DNA of 14,243 bases. Origin: JAANXG01 sp049583715 (lineage in GTDB: Bacteria; Pseudomonadota; Gammaproteobacteria; Arenicellales; JAANXG01). Location of the stretch: contig JBAUWJ010000029.1 of assembly GCA_049583715.1 (NCBI GenBank), positions 1 through 14,243 on the forward strand, written 5' to 3'. The notes beneath the pieces were generated by a model. It worked only from the letters and a program-made list of their open reading frames with translations. It did no database searches and was not told the origin of the DNA. Position numbers and translations under genes: made by a program. How positions within the stretch are numbered: position 1 is the first letter of the stretch; each line of letters starts with the position of its first letter. Positions 1 to 7,450 of this stretch are shown one piece after another.

Positions 1-16
1 GCTTGATATATCAAGC
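1..16. repeat. 16-bp perfect palindrome at window edge
   Basis: Positions 1-16 read GCTTGATATATCAAGC, which equals its own reverse complement. It lies about 185 bp beyond the stop codon of doeD. It touches the window edge, so it may be part of a larger structure or the control region of the next gene. No function can be assigned. Confidence 0.35.
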
Positions 17-92
17 CCTTACATGCATTGTCGGGCGGCGGAGCGAATAACAGTATGTCCTATCCGGTTTTTGGAACAATCTGGCTGTGCAT

Positions 93-151
93 CTTGAACG
101 ATCCCCCTTGAGCCATAGCTACGGCTAGGGCTCGGCGGACGATCTTTCAAG
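93..151 (-). terminator. Nested stem-loop downstream of doeD
   Basis: The arms at 93-103 (CTTGAACGATC) and 141-151 (GATCTTTCAAG) pair over 11 bp with one mismatch. A smaller inner stem, GAGCC (110-114) with GGCTC (129-133), sits inside the loop. It lies 50-110 bp past the doeD stop on the transcribed strand, so it could end or protect the doeX-doeC-doeD transcript. There is no clear U-tract, so a simple intrinsic terminator is not proven. Confidence 0.35.
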
Positions 152-201
152 CAGCGAAGCCAGCTTGCCCCAAAATCCCGGATCCCGGTGAGAAATGCGG
201 G

Positions 202-1590
202 CTAGACGCCGAGCTCCCGGGCCACGGAGTCGACGGCCTGCTTGCTCAGGTCGACGACCGTATCCACCTCCTCACGCGTGATCACCAGCGGCGGTGCGAA
301 TCCGAGAATGTCGCCGTGCGGCATGGCGCGCGCGATCAACCCGCGTTCCGCCGCCGCGCTGGAGATCCGGGCGCCGACCTTCAAACCGGCGTCGAAGGGC
401 TCCAGCCGCTCCTTGCTCTTCGCGAACTCGACGCCCGCCATCAGGCCTGCGCCGCGGACCTCGCCCACAAGGGGATGGTCGTCGAAGGTCTCGTGCAGCC
501 GGCGCTGGAAGTGCTCGCCGACCTCCGCCGTATGCTCGATCAGATTCTCCTTTTCGATGATCTCGAGGTTCTTCAGGCCGGCGGCGGCGCAAAGAGGATG
601 GGCGGAATAGGTCCAGCCATGACCGATGGGACCGAGCTTGTCCGAACCTTCCTCGAGCACTTCCCACACCCGGTCACCGACGATGACCCCGGACAGCGGC
701 AGGTAGGCGCTGGTCAGGCCCTTGGCGATGGTGATGAGGTCCGGGCGGATGCCGTAACGGTGGCAGCCGAAGGGCGTGCCGAGCCGTCCGAATCCGGTGA
801 CGACCTCGTCGGCAATCAGCAGAACGTCGTACTTCGAGAGGACCGCCTGGATCTTCTCCCAGTATCCTTCCGGGGGCGGGATCAGGCCGCCGGTGCCCAT
901 CACCGGCTCGCCGATGAATGCCGCGACCGTTTCAGGACCTTCGTCGACGATCATCTGCTCCAGCTCTCCCGCGCACCAGTCCGAGAATTCGGACTCGCTC
1001 ATTCCCGGCTCGGCGTGGCGATAGTAGTGCGGGCAGACCGTGTGCAGGATCGGGTCGCGGGGCAGGTCGAAGGCTTTGTGGAACGCATCCAGGCCCGTCA
1101 GGCTGCCGGTCATGACGCCGGAGCCGTGATAACCGCGCCAGCGGGAAATGATCTTTTTCTTCGTGGTGCGTCCGAGGATGTTGTTGTAGTACCAGACGAG
1201 CTTGATCTGTGTCTCGTTGGCGTCCGAGCCCGACATACCGTAGTAGACGCGGCTCATGCCCTCGGGCGCCATGGCGATAATCTTGTCCGACAGCAGAATG
1301 GCCGGCTCGCTGGCCGTCCCGACGTAGGAATGGTAGTAAGCCAGGTTCCTGGCCTGCTCGTAGATCGCGTCGGCCATTTCCCGGCGCCCATAGCCGATGT
1401 TGACGCAGTAAAGGCCGGCGAAGGCATCCAGGGATTTCTTTCCGTCGGCGTCCTCGATGTAGATGCCATGGCCGCCGGTGACGATCCTGTTGGGCGTTTT
1501 GCCGTCGGCATGTTGGCGCATGTTGGTCGATGGATGGAAGAAATGGGCACGGTCCATCGCGTGCAGTGCGTTGATATTCATTTCGGTCAT
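202..1590 (-). CDS. doeD: Diaminobutyrate aminotransferase (class III, DoeD/Atf-type)
   Basis: A 462-residue fold-type I, class III PLP-dependent aminotransferase. In ectoine breakdown this enzyme is thought to move the 4-amino group of L-2,4-diaminobutyrate to an acceptor, giving aspartate semialdehyde in the cytoplasm. Visible marks are the cofactor phosphate loop GSDANE (about 121-126), WRGYH (151-155) for ring stacking, the PLP-nitrogen aspartate in the ADEV stretch (Asp261), and the Schiff-base lysine in ITIAKGLTSAY (Lys290). The length is normal for omega-amino acid:pyruvate transaminases. The start is the first ATG (1590); a second ATG three codons on is also possible. It follows doeC by 73 bp on the same strand. 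The substrate is inferred from the doe neighbours; on sequence alone it could be another omega-transaminase. Confidence 0.88.
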   Translation of the reverse strand: MTEMNINALHAMDRAHFFHPSTNMRQHADGKTPNRIVTGGHGIYIEDADGKKSLDAFAGLYCVNIGYGRREMADAIYEQARNLAYYHSYVGTASEPAILLSDKIIAMAPEGMSRVYYGMSGSDANETQIKLVWYYNNILGRTTKKKIISRWRGYHGSGVMTGSLTGLDAFHKAFDLPRDPILHTVCPHYYRHAEPGMSESEFSDWCAGELEQMIVDEGPETVAAFIGEPVMGTGGLIPPPEGYWEKIQAVLSKYDVLLIADEVVTGFGRLGTPFGCHRYGIRPDLITIAKGLTSAYLPLSGVIVGDRVWEVLEEGSDKLGPIGHGWTYSAHPLCAAAGLKNLEIIEKENLIEHTAEVGEHFQRRLHETFDDHPLVGEVRGAGLMAGVEFAKSKERLEPFDAGLKVGARISSAAAERGLIARAMPHGDILGFAPPLVITREEVDTVVDLSKQAVDSVARELGV

Positions 1591-1663
1591 GACTCAAATC
1601 CAACCTATGTCGATGTCGTCTCGTGGGGGCTCGCTATCGCCCGTCAGGTCCGGCCCGCGCGGG

Positions 1664-3145
1664 TCACACCTGAATGCAGACGTACTTGAGCTCGCTGTAT
1701 TCGTCCAGCCCGTGCCGGGAGCCTTCCCGTCCAAGCCCGGACTGCTTGACGCCGCCGAACGGAATCGGCGGTCCGGTCATCTTTACGCAGTTGACGGCCA
1801 CCATTCCATACTCCAGCGCCGCGCTGAGACGGTGAATACGGGAGAGGTCGTTGCCGAAGACATAGCTGGCCAATCCGTACTCGCTGTCGTTGGCCATGGC
1901 CGCGATGTCCACGGAATCGTCGAAGGAGGTGACCCCGGCCACCGGTCCAAAGGTCTCCTCGCGATAGATCGCCATCTGCGGCGTGACGTCCGCGAGCACG
2001 GTCGGCTCGAAGAACAGGCCTCCCCGGGCGGCGCGCTTACCGCCGGCCAGGAGGCGGGCGCCTTTGGACAGCGCGTCCTCGATGTGCTCCTCGCACTTGC
2101 GCACGGCATCCTCGTTCATCAGGGGGCCGAGATCGACGTCCTCGGTGAGGCCGTTGCCGACCTTCAGCGCGGAGGTCCTCGAGGCGAACTCCTTCAAGAA
2201 GGCGTCGTAGATATCCCGGTGGATGTAGATACGGTTGGCCGCCAGGCAATCCTGCCCGCAAGTCTGGAACTTGGCCGCCAGGGCGCCGTCCACGAGGCGA
2301 TCGAGGCCGGCATCCGGGAAGCCGATGAAGGGGGCGTGGCCGCCGAGCTCCATGGACATTTTCTTCACCGAATCGGCCGCCTGGCGTAACAGAACCCGGC
2401 CGACCTCCGTGGAGCCGGTGAAGCTCAGCGCCCGTACCCGGGTATTCGAGCACAGCTCGGCCCCGATACTGCGCCCGCTGCCGGTGATCACCGAGAACAC
2501 CCCTGCCGGAATGCCCGCCCGGTCCGCCAGCTCCGCCAGGGCCAGGGCCGAGAAGGGCGTTTCCAGGGCCGGCCGCACGACCATCGGGCAGCCGGCGGCA
2601 AGCGCCGCCGAAGCCTTGCGGGTGATCATCGCGGAGGGAAAGTTCCAGGGCGTGATACACGCCGTCACCCCGATGGGCTCGCGATACACCAGCAGGCGGC
2701 GGTCCGGCAGATGGCTGGCGATGGTCTCGCCGTTCATGCGCCGCCCTTCCTCGGCGAACCACTTGATGAAGCTGGCAGCGTAGTCGATCTCGCCGCGCGA
2801 ATCGGCGAGCGGCTTGCCCTGCTCGAGTGTCATGATACGCGCCAGGTCTTCCCGGTGGGAAAGCATGAGACGGGCCCAGCTCTCGAGGAGCTCGCCGCGT
2901 TCCTGGGGCAGCAGGGCCCGCCATCCCGGAAAAGCCCGTGCGGCGGCGTCGATGGCGTCCCGGGTTTCGGACTCGCCGAGCATGGGCACCCGGCCGATCA
3001 CGGAGCCGTCGGCGGGGTTGGTCACTTCCACCGACCTGCCGTCGGCGGCACCGACCCAGGCGCCATTCACGAAGGCCCGCTCGCGGAGCAAGGTGTGGTC
3101 CGATAACGGTATGTCAGGTTGCTGTCGCGGTTTGACCTGGATCAT
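1664..3145 (-). CDS. doeC: Aldehyde dehydrogenase, aspartate/succinate-semialdehyde type (DoeC/Ssd)
   Basis: An NAD(P)-dependent aldehyde dehydrogenase of 493 residues counted from the ATG at 3145; a TTG three codons upstream (3154) is the alternative start. In the ectoine pathway it would oxidise aspartate semialdehyde from DoeD to aspartate. Family marks are the PWNFPSAM oxyanion/cofactor segment (about 166-173), the FTGSTEVG nucleotide turn (about 242-249), the general-base Glu266 in MELGGHAP, and the catalytic Cys300 in TCGQDC. The usual cofactor-binding Lys of the VxKPA motif is Arg here (VVRPALETP), a conservative change near the adenine ribose that may bear on NAD versus NADP use. By sequence it is close to succinate-semialdehyde dehydrogenases (GabD), so the aspartate-semialdehyde role rests on the neighbouring genes. 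Confidence 0.87.
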   Translation of the reverse strand: MIQVKPRQQPDIPLSDHTLLRERAFVNGAWVGAADGRSVEVTNPADGSVIGRVPMLGESETRDAIDAAARAFPGWRALLPQERGELLESWARLMLSHREDLARIMTLEQGKPLADSRGEIDYAASFIKWFAEEGRRMNGETIASHLPDRRLLVYREPIGVTACITPWNFPSAMITRKASAALAAGCPMVVRPALETPFSALALAELADRAGIPAGVFSVITGSGRSIGAELCSNTRVRALSFTGSTEVGRVLLRQAADSVKKMSMELGGHAPFIGFPDAGLDRLVDGALAAKFQTCGQDCLAANRIYIHRDIYDAFLKEFASRTSALKVGNGLTEDVDLGPLMNEDAVRKCEEHIEDALSKGARLLAGGKRAARGGLFFEPTVLADVTPQMAIYREETFGPVAGVTSFDDSVDIAAMANDSEYGLASYVFGNDLSRIHRLSAALEYGMVAVNCVKMTGPPIPFGGVKQSGLGREGSRHGLDEYSELKYVCIQV

Positions 3146-3303
3146 TTTGCTCAACTTGGGAACTCGCCTCGAGACTGTGGGATTCAGGGCATTCGCCCAC
3201 GTGCTCGACAGGGTACCAATGCTTTGAATGAATAGGGTTTCTTATTGCCCCGGGGAAACAAAAAACTCCCCCGGTTTAGACGGGAACTCTTGGGGAATTT
3301 TCT

Positions 3304-3324
3304 TGGCGCCGGGGCTCCGCGCCA
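3304..3324 (-). terminator. Small hairpin between doeX and doeC
   Basis: TGGCGC (3304-3309) and GCGCCA (3319-3324) form a perfect 6-bp stem with a 9-nt loop, followed on the minus strand by AGAAAATT. It lies 27 bp past the doeX stop within the 206-bp doeX-doeC gap, so it may lower read-through into doeC. The A/T tract is poor in U, so the effect is probably weak. I see no convincing sigma-70 promoter in the rest of the gap. Confidence 0.3.
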
Positions 3325-3351
3325 GGGGACGGATACAGGACCCCCCGCTCG

Positions 3352-3855
3352 TTACGTGACGGGGCGGGTTATTCCGTTGATATCCAGGACTTGCCTGATC
3401 GGTATGTACCGGGACTGCTTGACGGCCTTGGTAACGATGTAGGTGAAATAACGGTCGATGCCGATGTTCCGCGCCAGAAGGTCATCGATCAGGCTTTGGT
3501 AGTGGTCGATGTCGCGGGCGATGACTTTGAGCACATAGTCGACCCCTCCGCCGGTGGCGTAGCAATCGATCACCTGGGGGGTGTCCTGCATGGCGGTTTC
3601 GAAGCGCTGAAAGTCCTCGGCAGAGTGGTGCTTGAGGGTGATCTCGACGAGAACCGTCGAGAAGTTGGCCAGCTTCTCGAGCTGCACCTCCGCATGGTAA
3701 CCGTTGATGATCCCGGCCTCCTCGAGACGTTTGAGCCGCACCCAGCAGGGGCTGACCGAGAGATTCACTTCATTGGCCAGCTTCTGCTTCGTGATCCGCC
3801 CGTGCTTTTGCAGGACGGACAGGATCCGGAGATCGATGCGATCGAGCTTGGTCAT
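3352..3855 (-). CDS. doeX: Lrp/AsnC-family regulator of ectoine catabolism (DoeX)
   Basis: A 167-residue Lrp/AsnC regulator, normal length for the family. The N-terminal winged helix-turn-helix covers about residues 4-60, with the recognition segment LSVSPCWVRLKRLEEAGII. The C-terminal RAM ligand-binding domain spans about 65-150 and contains the VIDCYATGGGVDYVLKV stretch. In Halomonas elongata the protein at this place in the doe cluster, DoeX, binds DNA near doeA, and in alphaproteobacterial eut clusters it is called AsnC. Here it lies between doeA and doeC on the same strand, which supports the same role; pathway intermediates such as acetyl-diaminobutyrate or diaminobutyrate are the likely effectors. 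The ATG at 3855 is the only good start. An inverted repeat 30-50 bp upstream could be its own operator. Confidence 0.88.
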   Translation of the reverse strand: MTKLDRIDLRILSVLQKHGRITKQKLANEVNLSVSPCWVRLKRLEEAGIINGYHAEVQLEKLANFSTVLVEITLKHHSAEDFQRFETAMQDTPQVIDCYATGGGVDYVLKVIARDIDHYQSLIDDLLARNIGIDRYFTYIVTKAVKQSRYIPIRQVLDINGITRPVT

Positions 3856-3884
3856 CCGGGAGATTTTAATCCACTCGCTCGTCG

Positions 3885-3907
3885 GATATGCAACTGGTTC
3901 ACATATC
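3885..3907 (-). promoter_or_regulatory. Inverted repeat upstream of doeX, possible Lrp/AsnC operator
   Basis: GATATG (3885-3890) and CATATC (3902-3907) are perfect inverted half-sites 11 bp apart, with a further AAC/GTT symmetry near the centre. The element lies 30-52 bp before the doeX ATG. A possible -10 (TAAAAT on the minus strand) sits about 9 bp before the start codon, so the repeat would cover the -35 region. Lrp-family proteins bind AT-rich dyads of about this size and often control their own genes. The assignment to DoeX is inference. Confidence 0.4.
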
Positions 3908-3988
3908 GGCGGGAGGCCCGGTAATCAGCCCCCGCGGGGCGCGGCCCGGGCCTTCGGCAATCCGCACGGAAAAGGGGCCTGAATCGCA

Positions 3989-4012
3989 CCGTCCGTCGCG
4001 GTGACCGGACGG
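3989..4012 (-). repeat. 7-bp-stem hairpin between doeA and doeX
   Basis: CCGTCCG (3989-3995) pairs with CGGACGG (4006-4012) around a 10-nt loop, 27 bp past the doeA stop. It could be a processing or attenuation structure in the 183-bp doeA-doeX gap, which is very GC-rich. No U-tract follows, so I do not call a terminator. Confidence 0.3.
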
Positions 4013-4038
4013 CCAGACCCGGGGCCGGCACCTCCCTT

Positions 4039-5223
4039 CTACTTGGTGAACAGCCTTCGCGGGAAGTCGCACAGCGGCACGGCGCCGCTCGACGTGATGC
4101 GAATGGTCTCGCTGATCGATATGCCCCAGTCCTTCATCCAGATGCCGGGCATGAAATGCAGCGTCATGTTCGGCGCGAGCTCGGTCTCGTCGCCCGGCCT
4201 CAGGCTGACCGTACGCTCGCCCCAGTCCGGCGGGTAACCGAGACCGATGGAGTAGCCGCACCGCGAATCCTTGTGAATGCCGTGCTTGTTGATGACCCCG
4301 TTCCAGGCGGCGTGGACATCCCGGGCGAGGGCACCGGCCCTGGCGCTGGAAAGCGCCTCATCGATGCCTTGCACGATCACGTCCGCGGCGCGAAGCATTT
4401 CGTCGGGCGGCGTGCCGAGGTAAACGGTGCGGGTCAGGGGCGCGTGATAGTGATGGCGCACCCCGGAGATCTCGACCACGGACGCGCCATTCGACTCGAA
4501 GGGTCGGTCGCGCCATGTGACGTGCGGGCACGTAGTGGTCTCGCCGGTCGGCATCAGGGGCATGATGGCGGGGTAGTCGCCGCCGAACTCGAGGGTGCCC
4601 GCGACCTGCGTCTCGAGGATGCGCGCCGCCACGTCGCACTGGCGGACGCCGGGCTCGATTGTCTCCAGGGCCTTGTCCATGGTGAGCTCCGAGATCCGGG
4701 CGGCCTGCTCGATGTACTCGATCTCCCGGGAAGACTTGATGCACCGCACCCAGTTGACCAGGGGTCCCGTGTCCACGACCTCCGCGCCGGAGCGGGCGCG
4801 CAGAACGTCGAGGCTCTTGCCGGTGAAGTAGAAGTCGTCACTGTCGACGCCGATGGCACCCCTGCGGCCCCGCTCCCGCAGCAGTGCGCAGATGAACTCC
4901 ATGGGATGGCGGTCCACGGCCTGGACGTAGTCATCCGGGTAGCCCAGCAAGCGGTCCCTGGGCAGGATCGACGTGAATCGCGCGCCGTTGACGTCCTGGG
5001 CGCGTCCGACCCACAGGGGCCACTCCTCGTCCTGGAAAACGATCACGGCTTGATGTACGTAGAATGAATAGCCGTCGTAACCGGTCAGGTAGTTGATGTT
5101 GGCGGGGTCGCAGGCGAGCAGAACGCCGACGCCCCGGCTCTCCATCGCCCTGCGAGTCCGTTCGGTGCGCTCGCGGTACTCGTCCGCGGAAAAAGGAGAG
5201 TCGCTGTCTTGTCCCGGTGTCAC
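4039..5223 (-). CDS. doeA: Ectoine hydrolase DoeA/EutD (M24 family)
   Basis: A 394-residue protein of the M24 (Xaa-Pro peptidase/creatinase) family that matches ectoine hydrolase from memory over its whole length, notably TGYDGYSFYVHQ (47-58), GYPDDYVQ, the GGDYPAIMPLMP segment and GYPPDWGERT. It opens the tetrahydropyrimidine ring of ectoine to N-acetyl-2,4-diaminobutyrate. The M24 metal ligands are gone: the usual Asp pair is Glu251 (VEISG) and Ala261 (HAPLTRT), the GHG histidine is Tyr (CGYSIG), and the EPG glutamate is Met (FMPG). This fits published work on EutD, where catalysis is metal-free and passes through a covalent link to a Glu equivalent to Glu251. The start is GTG at 5223, with GGAA just upstream; it follows the M24 paralogue by 19 bp, so the two are co-transcribed. 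Confidence 0.93.
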   Translation of the reverse strand: MTPGQDSDSPFSADEYRERTERTRRAMESRGVGVLLACDPANINYLTGYDGYSFYVHQAVIVFQDEEWPLWVGRAQDVNGARFTSILPRDRLLGYPDDYVQAVDRHPMEFICALLRERGRRGAIGVDSDDFYFTGKSLDVLRARSGAEVVDTGPLVNWVRCIKSSREIEYIEQAARISELTMDKALETIEPGVRQCDVAARILETQVAGTLEFGGDYPAIMPLMPTGETTTCPHVTWRDRPFESNGASVVEISGVRHHYHAPLTRTVYLGTPPDEMLRAADVIVQGIDEALSSARAGALARDVHAAWNGVINKHGIHKDSRCGYSIGLGYPPDWGERTVSLRPGDETELAPNMTLHFMPGIWMKDWGISISETIRITSSGAVPLCDFPRRLFTK

Positions 5224-5242
5224 GATGCAGTTTCCGGATCGT

Positions 5243-6409
5243 CTAGCGCACCTGCAGCTCCCGGGGCGTGCGGGAAGTGAGGATCTCGCAGCCCTGTTCG
5301 GTCAGCAGTGCGGTGTTCGATATGAAATAGTCGCCGCGGCCGGTGTTCGTGAACCACGAGTGCAGATGGAACGCCATCCCGGGCTTCAGCACGAGGGTGC
5401 TGCCCGGGCGCAGCGAGGTCACCATGCTTCCCCCGGTCCAGCTCGGCGGGAAGCCGATGCCTACCAGGTAGCCGCAGTGGTGGCGACGATAGTGTGGCAG
5501 ACCGGCCCCATCCGCCACGGCCTGCCAGGCCTCGTAGACGTCGTTGGCGGTGACTCCGGGCCGCAGGGCTGCCTGGATCGCATCCATGCCCTGTATCGAC
5601 AACTCGGCGGCCTCCCGGGCGAGCGCGGGCGCGGCGCCGACGAACACCAGCCTGCCCATCGGTGCCTGATACTTGCGGTAAGCAGCCCCGATCTCGAGAA
5701 AGGCGGCATCGCCGTGTCGAAACACGTCTCCCCGCCAGGTCGTGTGCTCCTCGCCCAGTCGTCTGGTCGGCCGGATGAAGGGACCGAAGCCGGGATACTC
5801 GCTGCCGGCGAGGATCATCGCCCTGTGGCACTCGGCCGCCACTGCATAATCGGAGGCACCATCGCAGATGGCCTCTATCGCCGCAAGCGTGCCCGCGTCC
5901 GCCGCGGCGGCGGCCTTGCGGGTGTACTGCTGCTCGAGCGGCGACTGCACGCGACGAATATCGTCGAGGATCCCGGAGGCGTCGAGCCAGTCGATGTCCG
6001 GCGTCTTGGACTGAAGGCTTTCGCCGATGCGCAACGTGAGGAAGAGGCTGTTCTTCTCCAAGCCGACCCGGGCCCGGTCGAGGTGTAGCTGCTTGAGCCC
6101 CGCTGCCATGGCGTCCGCGGGGTCCGCGGCATCCCCGAAGCCCATGAACTCCGCGTTGCTGACCTGGTTCTCGAAGGTGATGCGCTCGATGGCGCGGGCC
6201 ACCAGAATCATCGGGCCATCGAGAGGGACAAGCAGGACGTGACAGGCGAAGAAGCCCCAATGGTCCAGCCCCGTGAGATAGTAAATATTCTCCGGCACCG
6301 CGACCACGAGGCCGTCCAGCTTGCGCTGCCCGAGCTCCTCGGTCAGCCTGGTACGTCGAGCGTCCAGCTCTGCGGCAGGGAAGGCGGGTTGCAGACTCTC
6401 CTGGGACAA
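5243..6409 (-). CDS. DoeA-like M24-family hydrolase paralogue
   Basis: A second, diverged M24 'pita-bread' protein, first in the operon with doeA. It shares the creatinase N-domain (ENIYYLTGLDHWGFF) and the C-domain landmarks of DoeA: LEIGAAYRKYQAP in place of VEISG...HAP, CGYLVGIGFPPSW, and LRPG. The candidate covalent glutamate is kept (Glu239 of the 388-residue form), while all M24 metal ligands are lost and the last Glu of the ISE motif is Asn (ISN). Substrate-loop residues differ clearly from DoeA, so it probably hydrolyses a related ring or amide, for example hydroxyectoine, or works with DoeA. No in-frame ATG exists near the N-terminus. I chose the TTG at 6409 because GGAG lies 9 nt upstream; the longer reading from the TTG at 6472 would start inside the operator palindrome. 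Family call firm, substrate unknown. Confidence 0.8.
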   Translation of the reverse strand: MSQESLQPAFPAAELDARRTRLTEELGQRKLDGLVVAVPENIYYLTGLDHWGFFACHVLLVPLDGPMILVARAIERITFENQVSNAEFMGFGDAADPADAMAAGLKQLHLDRARVGLEKNSLFLTLRIGESLQSKTPDIDWLDASGILDDIRRVQSPLEQQYTRKAAAAADAGTLAAIEAICDGASDYAVAAECHRAMILAGSEYPGFGPFIRPTRRLGEEHTTWRGDVFRHGDAAFLEIGAAYRKYQAPMGRLVFVGAAPALAREAAELSIQGMDAIQAALRPGVTANDVYEAWQAVADGAGLPHYRRHHCGYLVGIGFPPSWTGGSMVTSLRPGSTLVLKPGMAFHLHSWFTNTGRGDYFISNTALLTEQGCEILTSRTPRELQVR

Positions 6410-6461
6410 GGTCTCGAGCTCCGGGCAATGAGTGGGCGGACTTGATCTACAGTGCTGCGCA

Positions 6462-6473
6462 ATTGTATACAAT
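6462..6473 (-). promoter_or_regulatory. GTATAC-core operator at the M24-paralogue promoter
   Basis: ATTGTATACAAT is a perfect 12-bp palindrome and fits the TNGTATACNA type bound by many FCD-subfamily GntR repressors. On the minus strand its second half supplies a plausible -10 (TACAAT), so a bound protein would block transcription of the M24 paralogue and doeA. It faces the divergent gntR gene. Confidence 0.7.
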
Positions 6474-6576
6474 ATAATTCGAAGTTTGGATAGGGAGCGA
6501 CCGGGTTGTTCCGGATTAACGCAATAATAATCAAAAGGATATGACAGACAGTTCCGAGGGCATGCCTGGAACCGTA

Positions 6577-6599
6577 TATAATCAAATTGTGTACAAACT
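6577..6599 (+). promoter_or_regulatory. gntR promoter -10 with overlapping operator
   Basis: TATAAT at 6577-6582 is a perfect -10 box; no good -35 is visible. TTGTGTACAA (6587-6596) starts 5 bp later, at the expected transcription start, one base from the TTGTATACAA palindrome. With the next bases it reads GTGTACAAACT (6589-6599), an element that recurs upstream of ehuB and of the secreted-protein gene. The position fits self-repression by the GntR protein. Confidence 0.6.
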
Positions 6600-6606
6600 C
6601 AAGGGG

Positions 6607-6645
6607 ATGAACCCGGTGCACCCGGAAGATTCCAGGCAGCCATGA
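6607..6645 (+). other. Possible 12-codon leader ORF overlapping the gntR start
   Basis: An ATG right after AAGGGG opens a 12-codon frame whose TGA stop shares bases with the gntR ATG (ATGA, 6642-6645). gntR itself has no good ribosome-binding site, so translation could be handed over by stop-start coupling. The AAGGGG is directly against the ATG, closer than usual, so it may be chance. Confidence 0.25.
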
Positions 6646-7334
6646 GCGCGGCGCCGAAGACCCGCCCGATGACCAAGCCCCAGGCACGCATCGAACGGAT
6701 CTACCAGTCCCTGCGCCGGCAGATCTGCCTGTTGGATTTTGCCCCCGGGGAGGTGCTGAGGGAGCAGGATCTCGCCGAGCAGTTTCACGTCAGCCGGACC
6801 CCCATACGCCATGTGCTCAACCGGCTGGCCATGGACGGGTTGGTGGAGAGCCGGCAGGGGGTGGGCACCACGGTGACCACCATCGAATTCAAGGACCTTC
6901 TGGATATCTACTACGTACGCGCCGCCCTGGCCGAGGCGATCGGCAACTCCGAGCCGGTATCGCCCGGCGCCGAGGTATTCGACGTGCTCGCGGAGCTCGC
7001 GGACAGATGCGAGAAGCTGGGAGACACCGTCGATCTGAGGGCCTTCGGAGAAATCAACATCGGCCTGCATTCCCAGATTCTCACGATCATTCGCAGTCGT
7101 CCCCTGAGGGAGATATCGGACCGCCTGTTTTATCAAACCGCCCGTATGTGGTTTCAGATCCTGCCGCGCCTTTCCTGGAAACGGGCGGTGCTGGAGCTGA
7201 CCCAGGAGATCGACGAGGTCCGGGAGACGCTGTCCCGCAACGACTTGAAGGGTGTCGGATTCATCCACCGCAACCGCCTCACGACGGTCATGGTCCTGCT
7301 TCACCAGGTTCTGGACGAGGACAGGGTGAAGTAG
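6642..7334 (+). CDS. GntR-family transcriptional regulator (FCD subfamily)
   Basis: A 230-residue DNA-binding regulator. The N-terminal winged helix-turn-helix spans about 15-80, with the recognition segment EQDLAEQFHVSRTPIRHVLNRLAMDGLVES (about 41-70) and the wing at RQGVGTTVTT. The C-terminal helical part is of the FCD ligand-binding type (about 85-225). Of the usual FCD metal ligands, His143 and His209 are seen, but the position before them is Asn and the middle His appears to be Val193, so it may bind its effector without metal. It is not the MocR-type regulator EnuR usual in eut clusters, since there is no aminotransferase domain. Matching palindromes lie at its own promoter, at the M24 paralogue and upstream of ehuB, which makes it the likely local repressor. 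Effector unknown; ectoine or acetyl-diaminobutyrate are reasonable guesses. Confidence 0.85.
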   Translation: MSAAPKTRPMTKPQARIERIYQSLRRQICLLDFAPGEVLREQDLAEQFHVSRTPIRHVLNRLAMDGLVESRQGVGTTVTTIEFKDLLDIYYVRAALAEAIGNSEPVSPGAEVFDVLAELADRCEKLGDTVDLRAFGEINIGLHSQILTIIRSRPLREISDRLFYQTARMWFQILPRLSWKRAVLELTQEIDEVRETLSRNDLKGVGFIHRNRLTTVMVLLHQVLDEDRVK

Positions 7335-7381
7335 GGATTCGGCGAGTCCTCCCCCCGCCTCGGGAGATGAGGACAGAAGCT

Positions 7382-7450
7382 CCCTCTCGCTCCGGCAGAG
7401 GGTTGGAGTGAGGGGACGGTGCCCGGGACCATCCTCACCCCGGCCCTCTC
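7382..7450. repeat. GC-rich dispersed palindromic repeat remnant
   Basis: CCCTCT (7382-7387) pairs with AGAGGG (7397-7402). The 18-bp arm at 7396-7413 is also inverted-repeat to 7433-7450 with four mismatches. The CCTCACCCCGGCCCTCTC type of sequence is common as dispersed intergenic repeats in high-GC proteobacteria, and a relative lies at 14007-14030. It fills the gap between the converging gntR and ehuA genes. Confidence 0.5.

Noticed and set aside
316..1689. Long open frame (457 codons) on the plus strand opposite doeD
   Set aside because: It lies antisense to a well-matched aminotransferase with intact motifs; long shadow frames are expected at this GC content, and its translation shows no recognisable domain.
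4039..6409. Calling the two M24 genes Xaa-Pro aminopeptidases
   Set aside because: The five metal ligands of active M24 peptidases are not conserved in either protein, and the first matches ectoine hydrolase.
6410..6472. Longer start (TTG at 6472) for the M24 paralogue
   Set aside because: The codon lies inside the operator palindrome and likely -10 box, so it would not be in the message; the extra 21 residues do not resemble the family.
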